Shown here one piece after another: positions 16,879-26,582 of a DNA stretch of 64,000 nucleotides. The notes beneath the pieces were generated by a model. That model had not been told where the DNA came from. It saw only the letters and a list, made by a program, of their open reading frames with translations, and did not search any database. The translations under genes and the position numbers were made by a program. Position 1 is the stretch's first letter; each line of letters begins with the position of its first letter. The DNA is from CBETVX01 sp965539935 (GTDB lineage: Bacteria > Bacillota > Clostridia > Peptostreptococcales > Caminicellaceae), in the NCBI GenBank assembly GCA_965539935.1, contig CBETVX010000004.1, positions 15,290-79,289 of the forward strand, written 5' to 3'.

Positions 16879-18003
16879 CTAGAGAATATCAACAATCATA
16901 AGGGCAATATCATCCCTCACATTATCTTTTGAGTATTCCTTCACATCTTCTAAAATAATATCTAATAACTGGTTACTAGTTTTATAAAGATTATCAGAGC
17001 AAATCTTTATTATCCTATCTCCATATATATCTCCATTAGAATTTTGTGATTCTGTAACACCATCTGTATAAAAGAGTATCTTATCTCCAGGCTCTAAATT
17101 TATATTATTATGTCTATACTGTATATCTCTATATAATGATGAAATAGGTAAACCAGGAAGAAAGATTTCATCTATTCTATCCCTTTTAAACACTATTGGC
17201 ATGCAATTTAATCCACCATTGGCCAAAGTAAATTCTTTAGAATCTCTATTAAACACGCCATATATTATGGTTATATAATTATAGTCATCTAAATCTAATT
17301 CATTATATCTATCATTTAAATAATTTAATGTATAGCTTGGATCACTGGCCTTTTTTCCTAAGCTCTTTAAGGTTTGTTTTATAAACATAGTCATCATAGA
17401 TGCAGTTACACCATGACCAGCTACATCTGCCATATAAATACCTATATTTTTATCATCAATTTCAACTACATCATATACATCTCCACCAAGCATTTCACAG
17501 GGTATGTATTTTGAGGATATTTTTATAATATCATTATAAACTCCATCCTTTGGCAATATCCTTTCTTGTATATACTTAGCAAAGCTCAAGTCCTTTTTCA
17601 TCTTTAAATTTTGCTCTACTATTGTTCTTTCCATTTTTCTCTTTTCAGTTACATCCCTAAAAACCTCAACAGCACAATATATTTCACCATTTTCATCTCT
17701 AATAGGTGAACTAATAACTGAAAAAATCTTATCTCCAATAACTTCTTCTTTCTCAAAGGTCATACCTTTTTTCACCGTCATCTCTGAAATGCATACATCG
17801 CATTTCCTACATTTACCTAAGGCCTCATAACATACATTACCAGTAATATCACCTAGAAACTTTTTCATAGGTTCATTTATAAATACAATCCTATCATTTT
17901 CATCTATAACTCTAACCATGTCCTTCATACCTGCTAATATATCCTTTGTAAACTGCCACTGCCTCTTCAATTCTTTACTCATATTTATTTTTATTTCATC
18001 CAT
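16879..18003 (-). CDS. PAS-SpoIIE/PP2C serine phosphatase (RsbU-like)
   Basis: A 374-residue protein with an N-terminal PAS domain (about 12-130) and a C-terminal SpoIIE-type PP2C domain. The PAS part has an unusual cysteine set (CYEALGKCRKCDVC, about 59-72) that could bind a cofactor. The phosphatase part shows ERILPKDGVYNDIIKISSKYIPCEMLGGDVYDVVEID, GIYMADVAGHGVTASMMTMF, GDKILFYTDGVTES and DNVRDDIALMIVD, the metal-binding aspartates of active enzymes. Such proteins dephosphorylate anti-sigma-factor antagonists; no partner STAS or anti-sigma gene is adjacent. The start has GGAGAG 8 bp upstream. Confidence 0.9.
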   Translation of the reverse strand: MDEIKINMSKELKRQWQFTKDILAGMKDMVRVIDENDRIVFINEPMKKFLGDITGNVCYEALGKCRKCDVCISEMTVKKGMTFEKEEVIGDKIFSVISSPIRDENGEIYCAVEVFRDVTEKRKMERTIVEQNLKMKKDLSFAKYIQERILPKDGVYNDIIKISSKYIPCEMLGGDVYDVVEIDDKNIGIYMADVAGHGVTASMMTMFIKQTLKSLGKKASDPSYTLNYLNDRYNELDLDDYNYITIIYGVFNRDSKEFTLANGGLNCMPIVFKRDRIDEIFLPGLPISSLYRDIQYRHNNINLEPGDKILFYTDGVTESQNSNGDIYGDRIIKICSDNLYKTSNQLLDIILEDVKEYSKDNVRDDIALMIVDIL

Positions 18004-18124
18004 AAATACATCTCTCCATTTTAACTGGCCTTTTAATAAAGTATATATAAATATATTATATATAAAGATATCTATTTAGTCTATATTGCTATATTATAGG
18101 TAATCCCATCTGTATCATAATGTA

Positions 18125-18153
18125 TTGACATTATTAAGAAAAATTTAATTAAT
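18125..18153 (+). promoter_or_regulatory. Candidate promoter of the SLH-domain gene
   Basis: TTGACA (18125-18130), 17 bp, ATTAAT (18148-18153). A second possible -10 (TATAAT) lies at about 18171. The AT-rich context makes the choice uncertain. Confidence 0.4.
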
Positions 18154-18211
18154 TTTTCCAAATGACAATGATATAATTAATTAAAATATAAAATACTTAG
18201 GAGGGATTCAA

Positions 18212-19699
18212 TTGAAGAAGATTATTTCTATCCTAATTTCCTTATTGTTAATTAGTTTACCTATAATATCTTTGGCAGAAAATAATAATGACTATATTAC
18301 TAGGGCACAGTTTATTAAAGAAATTTTAACCACTGAAGATTCTTCTATTGATGATGTGGCTAAATCTTCCTTTATAGACGTAACGGACCCAGAGTACATT
18401 CCTTACATAGAAAATGCTTATAATAGAGATATCATATCGGGATATGGTGATGAATTTAAACCGGAAATGAATATTACAAAAGAAGATGCTATTGTAGTAC
18501 TTGTAAAAGTTTTTTGCGACAGATATGAAGCTCAAAGCCTTTCTGATGAGGATATTGATAAAGCCCTTAGCTTTTCAGATAAAGCTAGTATATCTTCTTG
18601 GGCAAAACCCTATATTGCTTATGCAATAAACATTGGCTTGATTGATAAAGATTCTACTTCTTTATATCCTAAAATGTCTTTAACACATAAAACTGCCAAT
18701 GATTTAATTACCGCTGCTAAGAATATTCATGATGAATTATTTACCAAGGAAGGTTTATCAGCATCTGAAATGCTTGTTTTATCAAATGAAAAAATAGATG
18801 AATTTGACACCTATAAGCAAAAAGGTACTATGAAAATGCATATGAAAATGTCAGTAGATGGAGTACCTGATGAAACAATGCAGGAAGATCCTGAAATGCA
18901 AAAACTAATTAATGAAGGCATATACATGAAGGTAGACATGGATGTTCAAGTTGAAACACCTAATAATGCTTACATTAAAGAAACAGTTTCATCTTATGAA
19001 GGTCAAGAAGAATTAAATCAAGAAATAGAGATTTTCATGAATGATACTACTATGTATACAAAAATGATGGGCAGTGAAAAGTGGATTTCTCAAGATATTA
19101 GCTCTATAATGAATCAAATACAAGCCTACTCAAATAATGACCCCTATAGAGTTTCACAATTATCCGATAATGAGCTTATGTTTTTCAAAGATTATGCAAG
19201 ATTTAAGGATGATACCGAAATTGATAATGAAGAATATTATGTAATCGGAATTAATATTAATGAAGAAACTTATAATAAATACTATAAAGATATCATAGAA
19301 AAAAGTATAGATGCTTCAATAGAACTTCAAGCTAACAATCCAGAGCTTAGAGAAGATCCTGATTTTGATCCAGAAATGTTTAGGGAAATGATGGAACAAA
19401 TAACAAATCAAATGGATGTTGAAATAAGCTATGATTTTTATATCAATAAAGATACAATGCTATGTGAAAAAATGGGAATTGTTCAAGATGTATATATGTC
19501 CATGGATCAGCTTCTATCAATGATGGCACTTGCTGAAGAAGGAGAAGAAATACCTGACATGTCTTTAACTATGATAACTCATTCAGATGGTTTCTTTGAT
19601 TTCTATGATTTTGATGGTGAAGTAAACTTCCCTAAAATAGATGATGAAGACATATTAGACCTTAATGTACCTAAGATAATAGAGGACCCTCAATTTTAA
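18212..19699 (+). CDS. Secreted S-layer-homology-domain protein
   Basis: A 495-residue exported protein: signal peptide (KKIISILISLLLISLPIISLA, cleavage near 22), then two SLH repeats (DYITRAQFIKEIL...SFIDV...YIPYIENAYNRDIISGYGDEFKPEMNITKEDAIVVLVK, and WAKPYIAYAINIGLIDKD...YPKMSLT), which attach proteins to the cell wall. The C-terminal two thirds (about 190-495) is rich in methionine and acidic residues and resembles the fold of DUF6612-type lipoproteins; this is an inference. TTG 18212 is the start, 6 bp after AGGAGGG. It is the only plus-strand gene for 30 kb on this side except yyaC and the GDT1 gene, and has its own terminator. Confidence 0.85.
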   Translation: MKKIISILISLLLISLPIISLAENNNDYITRAQFIKEILTTEDSSIDDVAKSSFIDVTDPEYIPYIENAYNRDIISGYGDEFKPEMNITKEDAIVVLVKVFCDRYEAQSLSDEDIDKALSFSDKASISSWAKPYIAYAINIGLIDKDSTSLYPKMSLTHKTANDLITAAKNIHDELFTKEGLSASEMLVLSNEKIDEFDTYKQKGTMKMHMKMSVDGVPDETMQEDPEMQKLINEGIYMKVDMDVQVETPNNAYIKETVSSYEGQEELNQEIEIFMNDTTMYTKMMGSEKWISQDISSIMNQIQAYSNNDPYRVSQLSDNELMFFKDYARFKDDTEIDNEEYYVIGININEETYNKYYKDIIEKSIDASIELQANNPELREDPDFDPEMFREMMEQITNQMDVEISYDFYINKDTMLCEKMGIVQDVYMSMDQLLSMMALAEEGEEIPDMSLTMITHSDGFFDFYDFDGEVNFPKIDDEDILDLNVPKIIEDPQF

Positions 19700-19736
19700 A
19701 TCATAACTTACCTTCATAAAATATAAATTCATTAAA

Positions 19737-19769
19737 AACAAGGAGCCCATTAAAGGTTCCTTGTTTTTT
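19737..19769. terminator. Bidirectional terminator between convergent genes
   Basis: AACAAGGA pairs with TCCTTGTT and T-runs occur on both sides (TTTTTT on plus, TTTTTAAT on minus). It serves the SLH gene and the convergent methyltransferase gene. Confidence 0.85.
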
Positions 19770-19803
19770 AGTTACCTCAGGAAACTATCATGATTTCCTT
19801 AAT

Positions 19804-20949
19804 TTATTCTTTATTCTTCTTTGGAGGCTTCGGTCCAAAGTACTGGTAATAATAACATTTAATTCGTCCATTATATAGCTTTCTATTTTTAGTTGCTTTT
19901 TTTCCAAAGCACCTTTGAAACTCTTCATGGGAAGTAAGTACATAATAAGACCAAGTGTCTAATTTGCTAAATACCCTTCCCATCTCTTTATATAGATTTT
20001 CTACTTCATCCCTTTGGCTTAATCTTTCTCCATAGGGTGGATTACACACTATATATCCATACTTTTTCTTACTGCTTAGCTCAGATACTGGTCTTTTTTG
20101 AAAATGGATACAATCATCTACCCCTGCTTCTATAGCATTATTTATGGCTATTTTTATGACCCTATTATCAATATCATATCCATGTATGTCAAGTTCTTTA
20201 TCATATTCTATGCTACTATATGCCTCTTTCTTAACTTTCTTCCATATTTCATCAGGTATGATATCCCACTTTTCTGATATAAAACTTCTATTTAAGCCAG
20301 GAGCTATATTTCTACCCATTAGTGCCGCTTCTATGGCTATAGTTCCCGACCCACAAAATGGGTCTATTAGAGAAATTTTAGGATTCCATCTGCTGATTTT
20401 TAACATTGCTGCTGCTAAGGTTTCCTTAAGGGGTGCAGCACTACCTACTTCCCTATATCCCCTCTTATGTAGTCCAACTCCGCTGGTATCCATCATTACG
20501 GTTACTTTATCCTTTAATATTGATACTAATATAGGGTATTTGCTTCCACTTTCACTAAACCAATCCTGTAGGTATATTTCCTTCATCTTTTCCACTATAG
20601 CCTTTTTCGATATGGCCTGTATATCCGATAAGCTAAACAACTGAGATTTCACTGACTTTGCATTTATAGGGAATTCTGCATCAATAGGTAAATAGTCTGT
20701 CCATGGCAGTGCCTTTACCTGCTGAAAAAGTTCTTCAAAGGTAGTTGCTTTAAATTCCCCTATTTTTAGATATACCCTATCGGCACATCTAAGCCAAAGA
20801 TTTGATTTGCAAAGGGCCTCTTCATTACCTATAAAGGTTACTTTCCCATTTTCCACAGTTACATTATCGTATCCAAGGTCTTTAATTTCCTTTGCTACAA
20901 TAGACTCAATACCAAAGGTTGATGTTGCTATTATTTCGTATTTTGCCAT
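19804..20949 (-). CDS. THUMP-domain 23S rRNA guanine N2-methyltransferase (RlmL/YpsC-like)
   Basis: A 381-residue class I SAM-dependent methyltransferase. The N-terminal ferredoxin-like/THUMP part (about 1-160, YEIIATSTFGIESIVAKEIKDLG) captures RNA; the C-terminal Rossmann domain has the RGYREVGSAAPLKETLAAAML signature, the SAM motif DPFCGSGTIAIEAA and the catalytic CNPPYGERL (NPPY) motif. This matches the family methylating G2445-equivalent 23S rRNA. It is monocistronic. Confidence 0.92.
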   Translation of the reverse strand: MAKYEIIATSTFGIESIVAKEIKDLGYDNVTVENGKVTFIGNEEALCKSNLWLRCADRVYLKIGEFKATTFEELFQQVKALPWTDYLPIDAEFPINAKSVKSQLFSLSDIQAISKKAIVEKMKEIYLQDWFSESGSKYPILVSILKDKVTVMMDTSGVGLHKRGYREVGSAAPLKETLAAAMLKISRWNPKISLIDPFCGSGTIAIEAALMGRNIAPGLNRSFISEKWDIIPDEIWKKVKKEAYSSIEYDKELDIHGYDIDNRVIKIAINNAIEAGVDDCIHFQKRPVSELSSKKKYGYIVCNPPYGERLSQRDEVENLYKEMGRVFSKLDTWSYYVLTSHEEFQRCFGKKATKNRKLYNGRIKCYYYQYFGPKPPKKNKE

Positions 20950-21030
20950 TTTATCTCTCCTACTTTTTTTATTTTATCCTATAGTTATATTTTATATCTT
21001 TTTACGTTTCATTATATATTAATTGACAAT

Positions 21031-21056
21031 AAAAATTAGGTAGCCTTTAGCTACCT
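21031..21056 (-). terminator. Terminator downstream of tspO
   Basis: AGGTAGC pairs with GCTACCT around TAAAG, followed on the minus strand by AATTTTTATT. Confidence 0.75.
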
Positions 21057-21192
21057 GTTTGCTATGTACATTATACCATTTATATTATAACATTAAAGAA
21101 AGAACCTTAAATTAAATTGTATGTCTAAAGTCCTATAATCAAGTGTTTTTAAATATAAATTTGTTATATTATCTATCCTTATTTTTATTACA

Positions 21193-21687
21193 TCACTTAT
21201 TTAGAAACCATATTGAAAAATTTAGTATTGCGGCAAAGGCAACCCATAGTATATATGGAATAAATAAGTAACCAGCTATTTTATCTATTCCATAGAATTT
21301 AACGGCAGTTATAATTATTAAAACAAGTAATATTAATATTTCTATAAGTGCTATCCCCCTTAATCCCACGGTAAAGAATAAAATAGTCCATAGAAAATTA
21401 AATATTAGCTGCACTCCATACCACGTTAATGCTTCTTTTACATCATCATTTTCTTTTCTTTTCATCCAAACTCTATAACTAGCTACTCCCATCAAAGTAT
21501 ATAAAATAGCCCATACCGGTGCAAATATCCATCCTGGAGGTGCAAAATCTGGTTTAACTAATTCATCAAACATTGCATATGCATCTCTGGAAAAATAAGC
21601 ACTTGCAAAACCTAATAATTGTGGTATTAATATAGCTATAATTAATGCTATATAATTAACTTTACCATTAACTTTAAGTATTCTCAT
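21193..21687 (-). CDS. tspO: TspO/MBR-family membrane protein
   Basis: A 164-residue five-helix membrane protein of the translocator/peripheral benzodiazepine receptor family, which binds tetrapyrroles and is tied to stress responses. The diagnostic segment VKPDFAPPGWIFAPVWAILYTLMGVASYRVW is followed by the W-x-Y-G-V-Q-LIFNFLWTILFF motif. ATG 21687 is chosen because GAGGAGGG lies 5 bp upstream; a reading from 21702 would put the ribosome site inside the gene. Confidence 0.93.
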   Translation of the reverse strand: MRILKVNGKVNYIALIIAILIPQLLGFASAYFSRDAYAMFDELVKPDFAPPGWIFAPVWAILYTLMGVASYRVWMKRKENDDVKEALTWYGVQLIFNFLWTILFFTVGLRGIALIEILILLVLIIITAVKFYGIDKIAGYLFIPYILWVAFAAILNFSIWFLNK

Positions 21688-21998
21688 TAGATCCCTCCTC
21701 AACTTTATACCCTATGAGAAATTATTGATAAACCTTATTCATTCCTCTTATATATAATTTGTATTCATTTACTTAAAATTTATACAAATATATAGGCTAA
21801 ATATAATCAGATCTATGTTTAGAGGGATTACTAATAACTTATTTAATTTAATATCTTTAAAATCTATTTGAACTCATTAGTAAAATAAACTCTATATATG
21901 GATTTTTTTGTAGAAAAATAGTTGATTTTGTGCCTTTATCCACATAATCCACAATATATTGTGGGTAACTTTAACTCTAACTTTAATTTATATGTTTT
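21688..21998. other. Intergenic region with DnaA box and perfect palindrome
   Basis: This 311-bp gap holds the tspO promoter region and, near its right end, a consensus DnaA box TTATCCACA (21936-21944) next to a perfect 16-bp palindrome CCACAATATATTGTGG (21949-21964). No open frame or RNA gene is visible. Directly repeated TTAACTCTAACTTTAA follows the palindrome. The role is unknown. Confidence 0.5.
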
Positions 21999-22943
21999 TT
22001 AATCTAATTTAATGTTTTCAATAATATCTTTCTTATCTTTTTCTAAGTTTGTCAGTCTTTCATTATTATTCTTCAACTCATATTTAAGTTTATTAATTAA
22101 GTTTATTACATCATTTATAGTGCTAGCTACCCTCATCTTATAATCATTTATTCTTCTTTGTACTGTTAAATCAGCAAATAATCCATCAAAAAAATAATCG
22201 GCAAAGGTTAAGAAGGAGCCTATTTCTATTTCTAAGTTTATACTACTTCCTATATCCTTTAACTCTCTATGAAATCTTCTTAAATGACTTTGGGCCATGG
22301 TTATTTCATTTCTGGCTGCATTTAGTCTAGAGTGTTTTGCCATGGTTGATATCATTCCTCCACCTAATATGTCCCAAGTACCCCATGCTCCAGCTGAATC
22401 TAGATTTTCTTTAACTTTATCTAATGAATTAAGAAGAACATACCCTGCATCTATGGCTTCCTTTATTTCTTTATTTTTATCCATTATATTAGTTTCTTCA
22501 TTAATTACTTTATTTAACTTTATACTTATTTCACTATTTGACTCTAATATTGACCTTTCCTTTTCTTCTAATAGTAAATTATATTCCTTTTCCACAGCTT
22601 CTAATTCATCTATCTTTCTTTTTGTTCTTGAGATATCCTTATCCAACATCTCAATCTCCTTAACATGACTATCATACTTGAGCTTTGCAGCAAGAGCTTC
22701 TTGTTTTTCCTTTTCTAAAATATCTGCTTTATCTCCAACTATGGAATGATAAAAGTTGGCAAAGGATATACCCTCTAGCTTTTCCACATCTAATTCTTCT
22801 TTTTTAAGTTTTTTATAAAGACCTTCTTTCATATTTTTTAACTCTTTTATTTGACTATTCATTTCAGCTAATTTTCTCTCTAATCTACTTTTTTCAGCTA
22901 ATTTAATCTTTATAGCTGAGATTCGATCATCTATATTTCCCAT
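21999..22943 (-). CDS. Unrecognised coiled-coil protein with a glycine-rich core motif
   Basis: A 314-residue soluble protein with long heptad-rich helices (about 1-175 and 275-314) and no signal peptide or membrane segment. The middle contains a distinctive SAGAWGTWDILGGGMISTMAKHSRLNAARNE stretch (about 180-210), followed by a phenylalanine-rich segment (SFLTFADYFFDGLFADL, about 240-257). I do not recognise the family. The glycine motif between two coiled coils suggests a scaffold or membrane-touching hairpin, which is speculation. It lies alone upstream of the tspO region and downstream of the Mrp operon. Confidence 0.8.
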   Translation of the reverse strand: MGNIDDRISAIKIKLAEKSRLERKLAEMNSQIKELKNMKEGLYKKLKKEELDVEKLEGISFANFYHSIVGDKADILEKEKQEALAAKLKYDSHVKEIEMLDKDISRTKRKIDELEAVEKEYNLLLEEKERSILESNSEISIKLNKVINEETNIMDKNKEIKEAIDAGYVLLNSLDKVKENLDSAGAWGTWDILGGGMISTMAKHSRLNAARNEITMAQSHLRRFHRELKDIGSSINLEIEIGSFLTFADYFFDGLFADLTVQRRINDYKMRVASTINDVINLINKLKYELKNNNERLTNLEKDKKDIIENIKLD

Positions 22944-23054
22944 TTATTATTCTCCCTTCTCTTTTCTTACAACTCAATATCTTTATTTTACAATTAATTT
23001 ATACCCTTTTTATAATATTTTTAGATAAATTCTGAAAATTTTAAGAAATATTTA

Positions 23055-23076
23055 AGACTCAGGGTAAACTGAGTCT
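23055..23076 (-). terminator. Terminator of the Mrp-type operon
   Basis: AGACTCAG pairs with CTGAGTCT around TTTACC, followed by TAAATATTT on the minus strand, 6 bp past the last stop. Confidence 0.75.
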
Positions 23077-23081
23077 ATTTA

Positions 23082-25103
23082 TCATATTAATAGGGCTACT
23101 AAAATAGCCACTAACATTATTGCAAATATAAATACTGCATAGATAATACTATTCATTCTATTTCTTACACCAAGTAATAACTCTGAAAAGGTAATTATCT
23201 CAGTACCTATATTCCCTTTTATAGTCTTTCCATCTATTTTTTCTAACTCTCTAATAGCACCGTCTTTAATTTCCTTAGTCTTTTTCTTTACATCTATATT
23301 CAATATATCGGGGTTCTTTATCTTTATTCCACTTAAGGATTTAATAAAATTCATAACATATGTCACCATATTTATAATCCCTCTATCTACTACATGAAAG
23401 AAAGCTGAACTGCTTTTATAAAGTAATATTCCAATGGGAATATAAAGGTCTTCCTCAAGCTTAAACCATTTCAGGGATGGATTAACATATATAGGCCTAT
23501 TTCCATCTCTATTTCTAAGGAACTTTCTTATAAAACCAAAGAATATAATTGACCCATATAGCATTGATAATAAAGAACTCCTTATACTATGCCAAGTATA
23601 GAAATTGGGCTCTATGTGTCCATGGGATTGAAATATCTCCAAAGTTCCATCTAGCATATTAAGGACTAAACTAGGTTTGAGTCCTATAAATATAATTGTT
23701 CCACTTAATACAATCATAGGCACAAAGGCTCTTTTTCTTATATGCTCTTTATACTGTCCTTGGTATCTATCATCTTCCTCAATAAATACAGTAACAAATA
23801 TCTTTAGAAGATATGCCACTGTAAAACTACTCCCTATAGTGAAAGCTATCTCTGCAATAGTCCACCATATATTATGATACATATGATGGGCTTCTGACAA
23901 GGCTTCATGAAGTAAAGTCTTACTTATAAATCCATTAAAACCAGGCATACCTATTATAGCAAAAAATCCTATTGTAAATAAAATCTTCAAAATCCATTTG
24001 TTACGGCCGAAACCTCTTATTTTATTAATACTAACATCATGAATAATCATATATATCTTTCCTGCACAAAGGAACAATAAAACCTTAAATATGGCATGAT
24101 TAAATATATGATACAAAAGACCATATATTGCTATTGCATTGTGATCACCCAATAATCCCACAAGCCCTAAGCCCACTAATATATATCCCACTTGGCTCAT
24201 ACTACTATAGGCCAATATTCTCTTCATATTTCTTTGAAAGAGGGCTAAAAATCCTCCCAAAATCATATTTATGAATCCTAAAACAATTATCACAGTGGCT
24301 ACAATTAAATCTCCCTTCATAATGAAAGCCGACATAATTATTATTCCGAAAATTCCTGTTTTAACTAATATGCCTGATAATATAGCACTGGCAGGGGAAG
24401 GAGCTGCTGGGTGGGCCTTTGGAAGCCATACATGAAGTGGCACAACGCTGGCCTTAACAGCAAATCCTATTATAATAAGGGCTGTTATGAGATACTTGAT
24501 ATTATCTAATTCCTTTACTTTATCTTGAAGTCCCGTTATATTCAAGGTCCCCGTATAATCAAATAGTAGGAATAATCCCATTAAAAGCACAAGACCACCT
24601 ATTATTGCCATGGAAATATAAGACCTTCCTGCTTCATGGGCATATTCATCCTCATCATGAATTACTAATAAATAGGAGGTAAATGACATTATTTCAAAAA
24701 ATGTAAATAAATTAATAAGATTCTCCGATAAGAATATCCCAATGGTACTCCCCAAAGTGAGCATAAAAAAGGAATAATATCTATTTCTGTTTTTATACTT
24801 TATGAGATATTGGGTTGAATACATTGTAGTTAAAAACCATACAAAGGCCGTTATCCAAAGAAATACATATCTAAAGATATCTAGCTTTAAATATAGTCCT
24901 GTACCCATAATATCTGATATATAAATCTCTATGGGTTCATGTATATATTTAAATAGCCAAGTTACTATTATAAAAACTAATCCTGTAACTATAACATTAA
25001 ATATATCCCTATATCTTTCATTTCTTCTTCCTATCAACCATCCAATTAAAGATGCCATAAATGGAAGAATAAGTATTACTAATAAAAGCAATTTGGTAGT
25101 CAT
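23082..25103 (-). CDS. Mrp-type antiporter large subunit (NuoL/MrpA-N-like), third copy
   Basis: A 673-residue polytopic membrane protein of the proton-translocating NuoL/M/N family. The core shows the TM5 glutamate (LINLFTFFEIMSFTSYLLVIH) and the TM7 lysine segment GFAVKASVVPLHVWLPKAHPAAPSPASAILSG, followed by QRNMKRILAYSSMSQVGYI. After the 14-helix core there is a long C-terminal amphipathic part (about 470-640) and a final helix, like the lateral helix of NuoL. It is the last gene of the operon, 11 bp after the second MrpD-like gene. Confidence 0.9.
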   Translation of the reverse strand: MTTKLLLLVILILPFMASLIGWLIGRRNERYRDIFNVIVTGLVFIIVTWLFKYIHEPIEIYISDIMGTGLYLKLDIFRYVFLWITAFVWFLTTMYSTQYLIKYKNRNRYYSFFMLTLGSTIGIFLSENLINLFTFFEIMSFTSYLLVIHDEDEYAHEAGRSYISMAIIGGLVLLMGLFLLFDYTGTLNITGLQDKVKELDNIKYLITALIIIGFAVKASVVPLHVWLPKAHPAAPSPASAILSGILVKTGIFGIIIMSAFIMKGDLIVATVIIVLGFINMILGGFLALFQRNMKRILAYSSMSQVGYILVGLGLVGLLGDHNAIAIYGLLYHIFNHAIFKVLLFLCAGKIYMIIHDVSINKIRGFGRNKWILKILFTIGFFAIIGMPGFNGFISKTLLHEALSEAHHMYHNIWWTIAEIAFTIGSSFTVAYLLKIFVTVFIEEDDRYQGQYKEHIRKRAFVPMIVLSGTIIFIGLKPSLVLNMLDGTLEIFQSHGHIEPNFYTWHSIRSSLLSMLYGSIIFFGFIRKFLRNRDGNRPIYVNPSLKWFKLEEDLYIPIGILLYKSSSAFFHVVDRGIINMVTYVMNFIKSLSGIKIKNPDILNIDVKKKTKEIKDGAIRELEKIDGKTIKGNIGTEIITFSELLLGVRNRMNSIIYAVFIFAIMLVAILVALLI

Positions 25104-25114
25104 TTATTTACCTC

Positions 25115-26569
25115 CTAAACCACATCTAAAACTATCGTGTCTATAAAACTTAATACTATATTGGGAAAAAGTCCCAAAAGAACTACTATTCCTGTTAAAG
25201 TTATTATTGGAACCAACATAAATAAAGGTGCTTCCTTAGTATCCTTCTTTTTTTCATCCCCTGGAAAAAATGCTGTTATAACTATTGGGAGTAAGTACCC
25301 AGCCGTTAGTAAAGCACTAAGAAGTAGTATTATTACGAATATAGCTCTATTCTCTTTTAATCCACCTAAAGCTAAATACCATTTACTTACAAATCCATTT
25401 GTAGGGGGTATTCCAATCAATGAAACTGAAGATATGGCAAAACACCACATAGTTATAGGCATCTTTTTTCCTATACCCTTCATCTCATGGATATATTTTT
25501 TACCGGTTTTATAGTATATGGCTCCAGCACAGAAAAACAGAGTTATTTTTATAACTGCATGGTTAACTAAATGAAGTAATCCTCCTGTAAGTGAATTTTC
25601 ATTTAAAAGCACTATTCCAAGTAATATATATCCCAATTGACTTACAGTGGAGTAAGCTAATCTTTTTTTCAGATTATCCTGATGAAGTGCCAACAATGAC
25701 CCCATCAATATAGTAAGTATTACTAAAATACTTATATAGTAATTTCCATGTATTTTATTTATAACTTCCACACCAAATATATAATAACTTATTCTAATAA
25801 GGGCAAATATTCCAGATTTAACTACTGCCACTGCATGTAGTAATGAACTAACAGGGGTTGGTGCAACCATTGCAGCTGGTAACCATGAATGAAATGGAAC
25901 CAGTGCAGCCTTAACTCCAAAACCTATAAACATAACCATATAGATTATCAGTAATAATTTATCATTGTATATTTCTATATTTTGTAATACTCCATGGGGA
26001 GTAAAGACAAAATTATTATTTAAGCTATATAATAGAATTATTCCAAGGAGAGCAAGGGTTGCCCCACCTAATGAGTATATTAAATATTTTTTGCCTACCC
26101 TTAAAGCTTCCTCACTTCCACTATGAATAACCAGTGGAAAGGTAGCTAAAGTTAAAAATTCATAAAATAGATACAGGGTAAATATGTTTCCTGCAAAGGC
26201 TATGCCCACTGTAACCCCTAGGGTAAGCATAAAATATACAAAGAATCGCTTTTCCTTCCCTTCATGTTCCATATAACTCATTGAATAAAATGTTGTAAAA
26301 ATCCAAAGTATCGATGCTAACATTACAAATAAAATTCCAAGTTTATCTATCTTAAAATATATATCCAGCAAGTTATTTATTTTTATTAAATGTATTTCTT
26401 TTATCCCCTCTAAATTTATTAATAGTAGAAAAAGAAATATAAGGTTTAATATTACTGATGTTGCTATATAAATATTTCTCTTAACTTTACTACTAAACTT
26501 AGTTATCCCCATAATTATGGCTGCTATTTGAGGGAAGAATATAGGGATAATAATAAATATGTTTTTCAA
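25115..26569 (-). CDS. Mrp-type antiporter large subunit (MrpD/NuoM-like), second copy
   Basis: A 484-residue, about 14-helix antiporter subunit. Key residues are kept: the TM5 glutamate (IFTLYLFYEFLTLATFPLVIH) and the lysine segment GFGVKAALVPFHSWLPAAMVAPTPVSSLLHAVAVVKSG, then HQDNLKKRLAYSTVSQLGYI and the broken-helix GIPPTNGFVSKW. It lies 13 bp from the gene upstream. Together with its two paralogues it would supply three ion channels in one complex. Confidence 0.92.
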   Translation of the reverse strand: MKNIFIIIPIFFPQIAAIIMGITKFSSKVKRNIYIATSVILNLIFLFLLLINLEGIKEIHLIKINNLLDIYFKIDKLGILFVMLASILWIFTTFYSMSYMEHEGKEKRFFVYFMLTLGVTVGIAFAGNIFTLYLFYEFLTLATFPLVIHSGSEEALRVGKKYLIYSLGGATLALLGIILLYSLNNNFVFTPHGVLQNIEIYNDKLLLIIYMVMFIGFGVKAALVPFHSWLPAAMVAPTPVSSLLHAVAVVKSGIFALIRISYYIFGVEVINKIHGNYYISILVILTILMGSLLALHQDNLKKRLAYSTVSQLGYILLGIVLLNENSLTGGLLHLVNHAVIKITLFFCAGAIYYKTGKKYIHEMKGIGKKMPITMWCFAISSVSLIGIPPTNGFVSKWYLALGGLKENRAIFVIILLLSALLTAGYLLPIVITAFFPGDEKKKDTKEAPLFMLVPIITLTGIVVLLGLFPNIVLSFIDTIVLDVV

Positions 26570-26582
26570 TTGACTTACCTCC

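Noticed and set aside
16879..18003. SpoIIE itself
   Set aside because: It lacks the multi-helix membrane domain of SpoIIE; a PAS-PP2C protein of the RsbU type is the better call.
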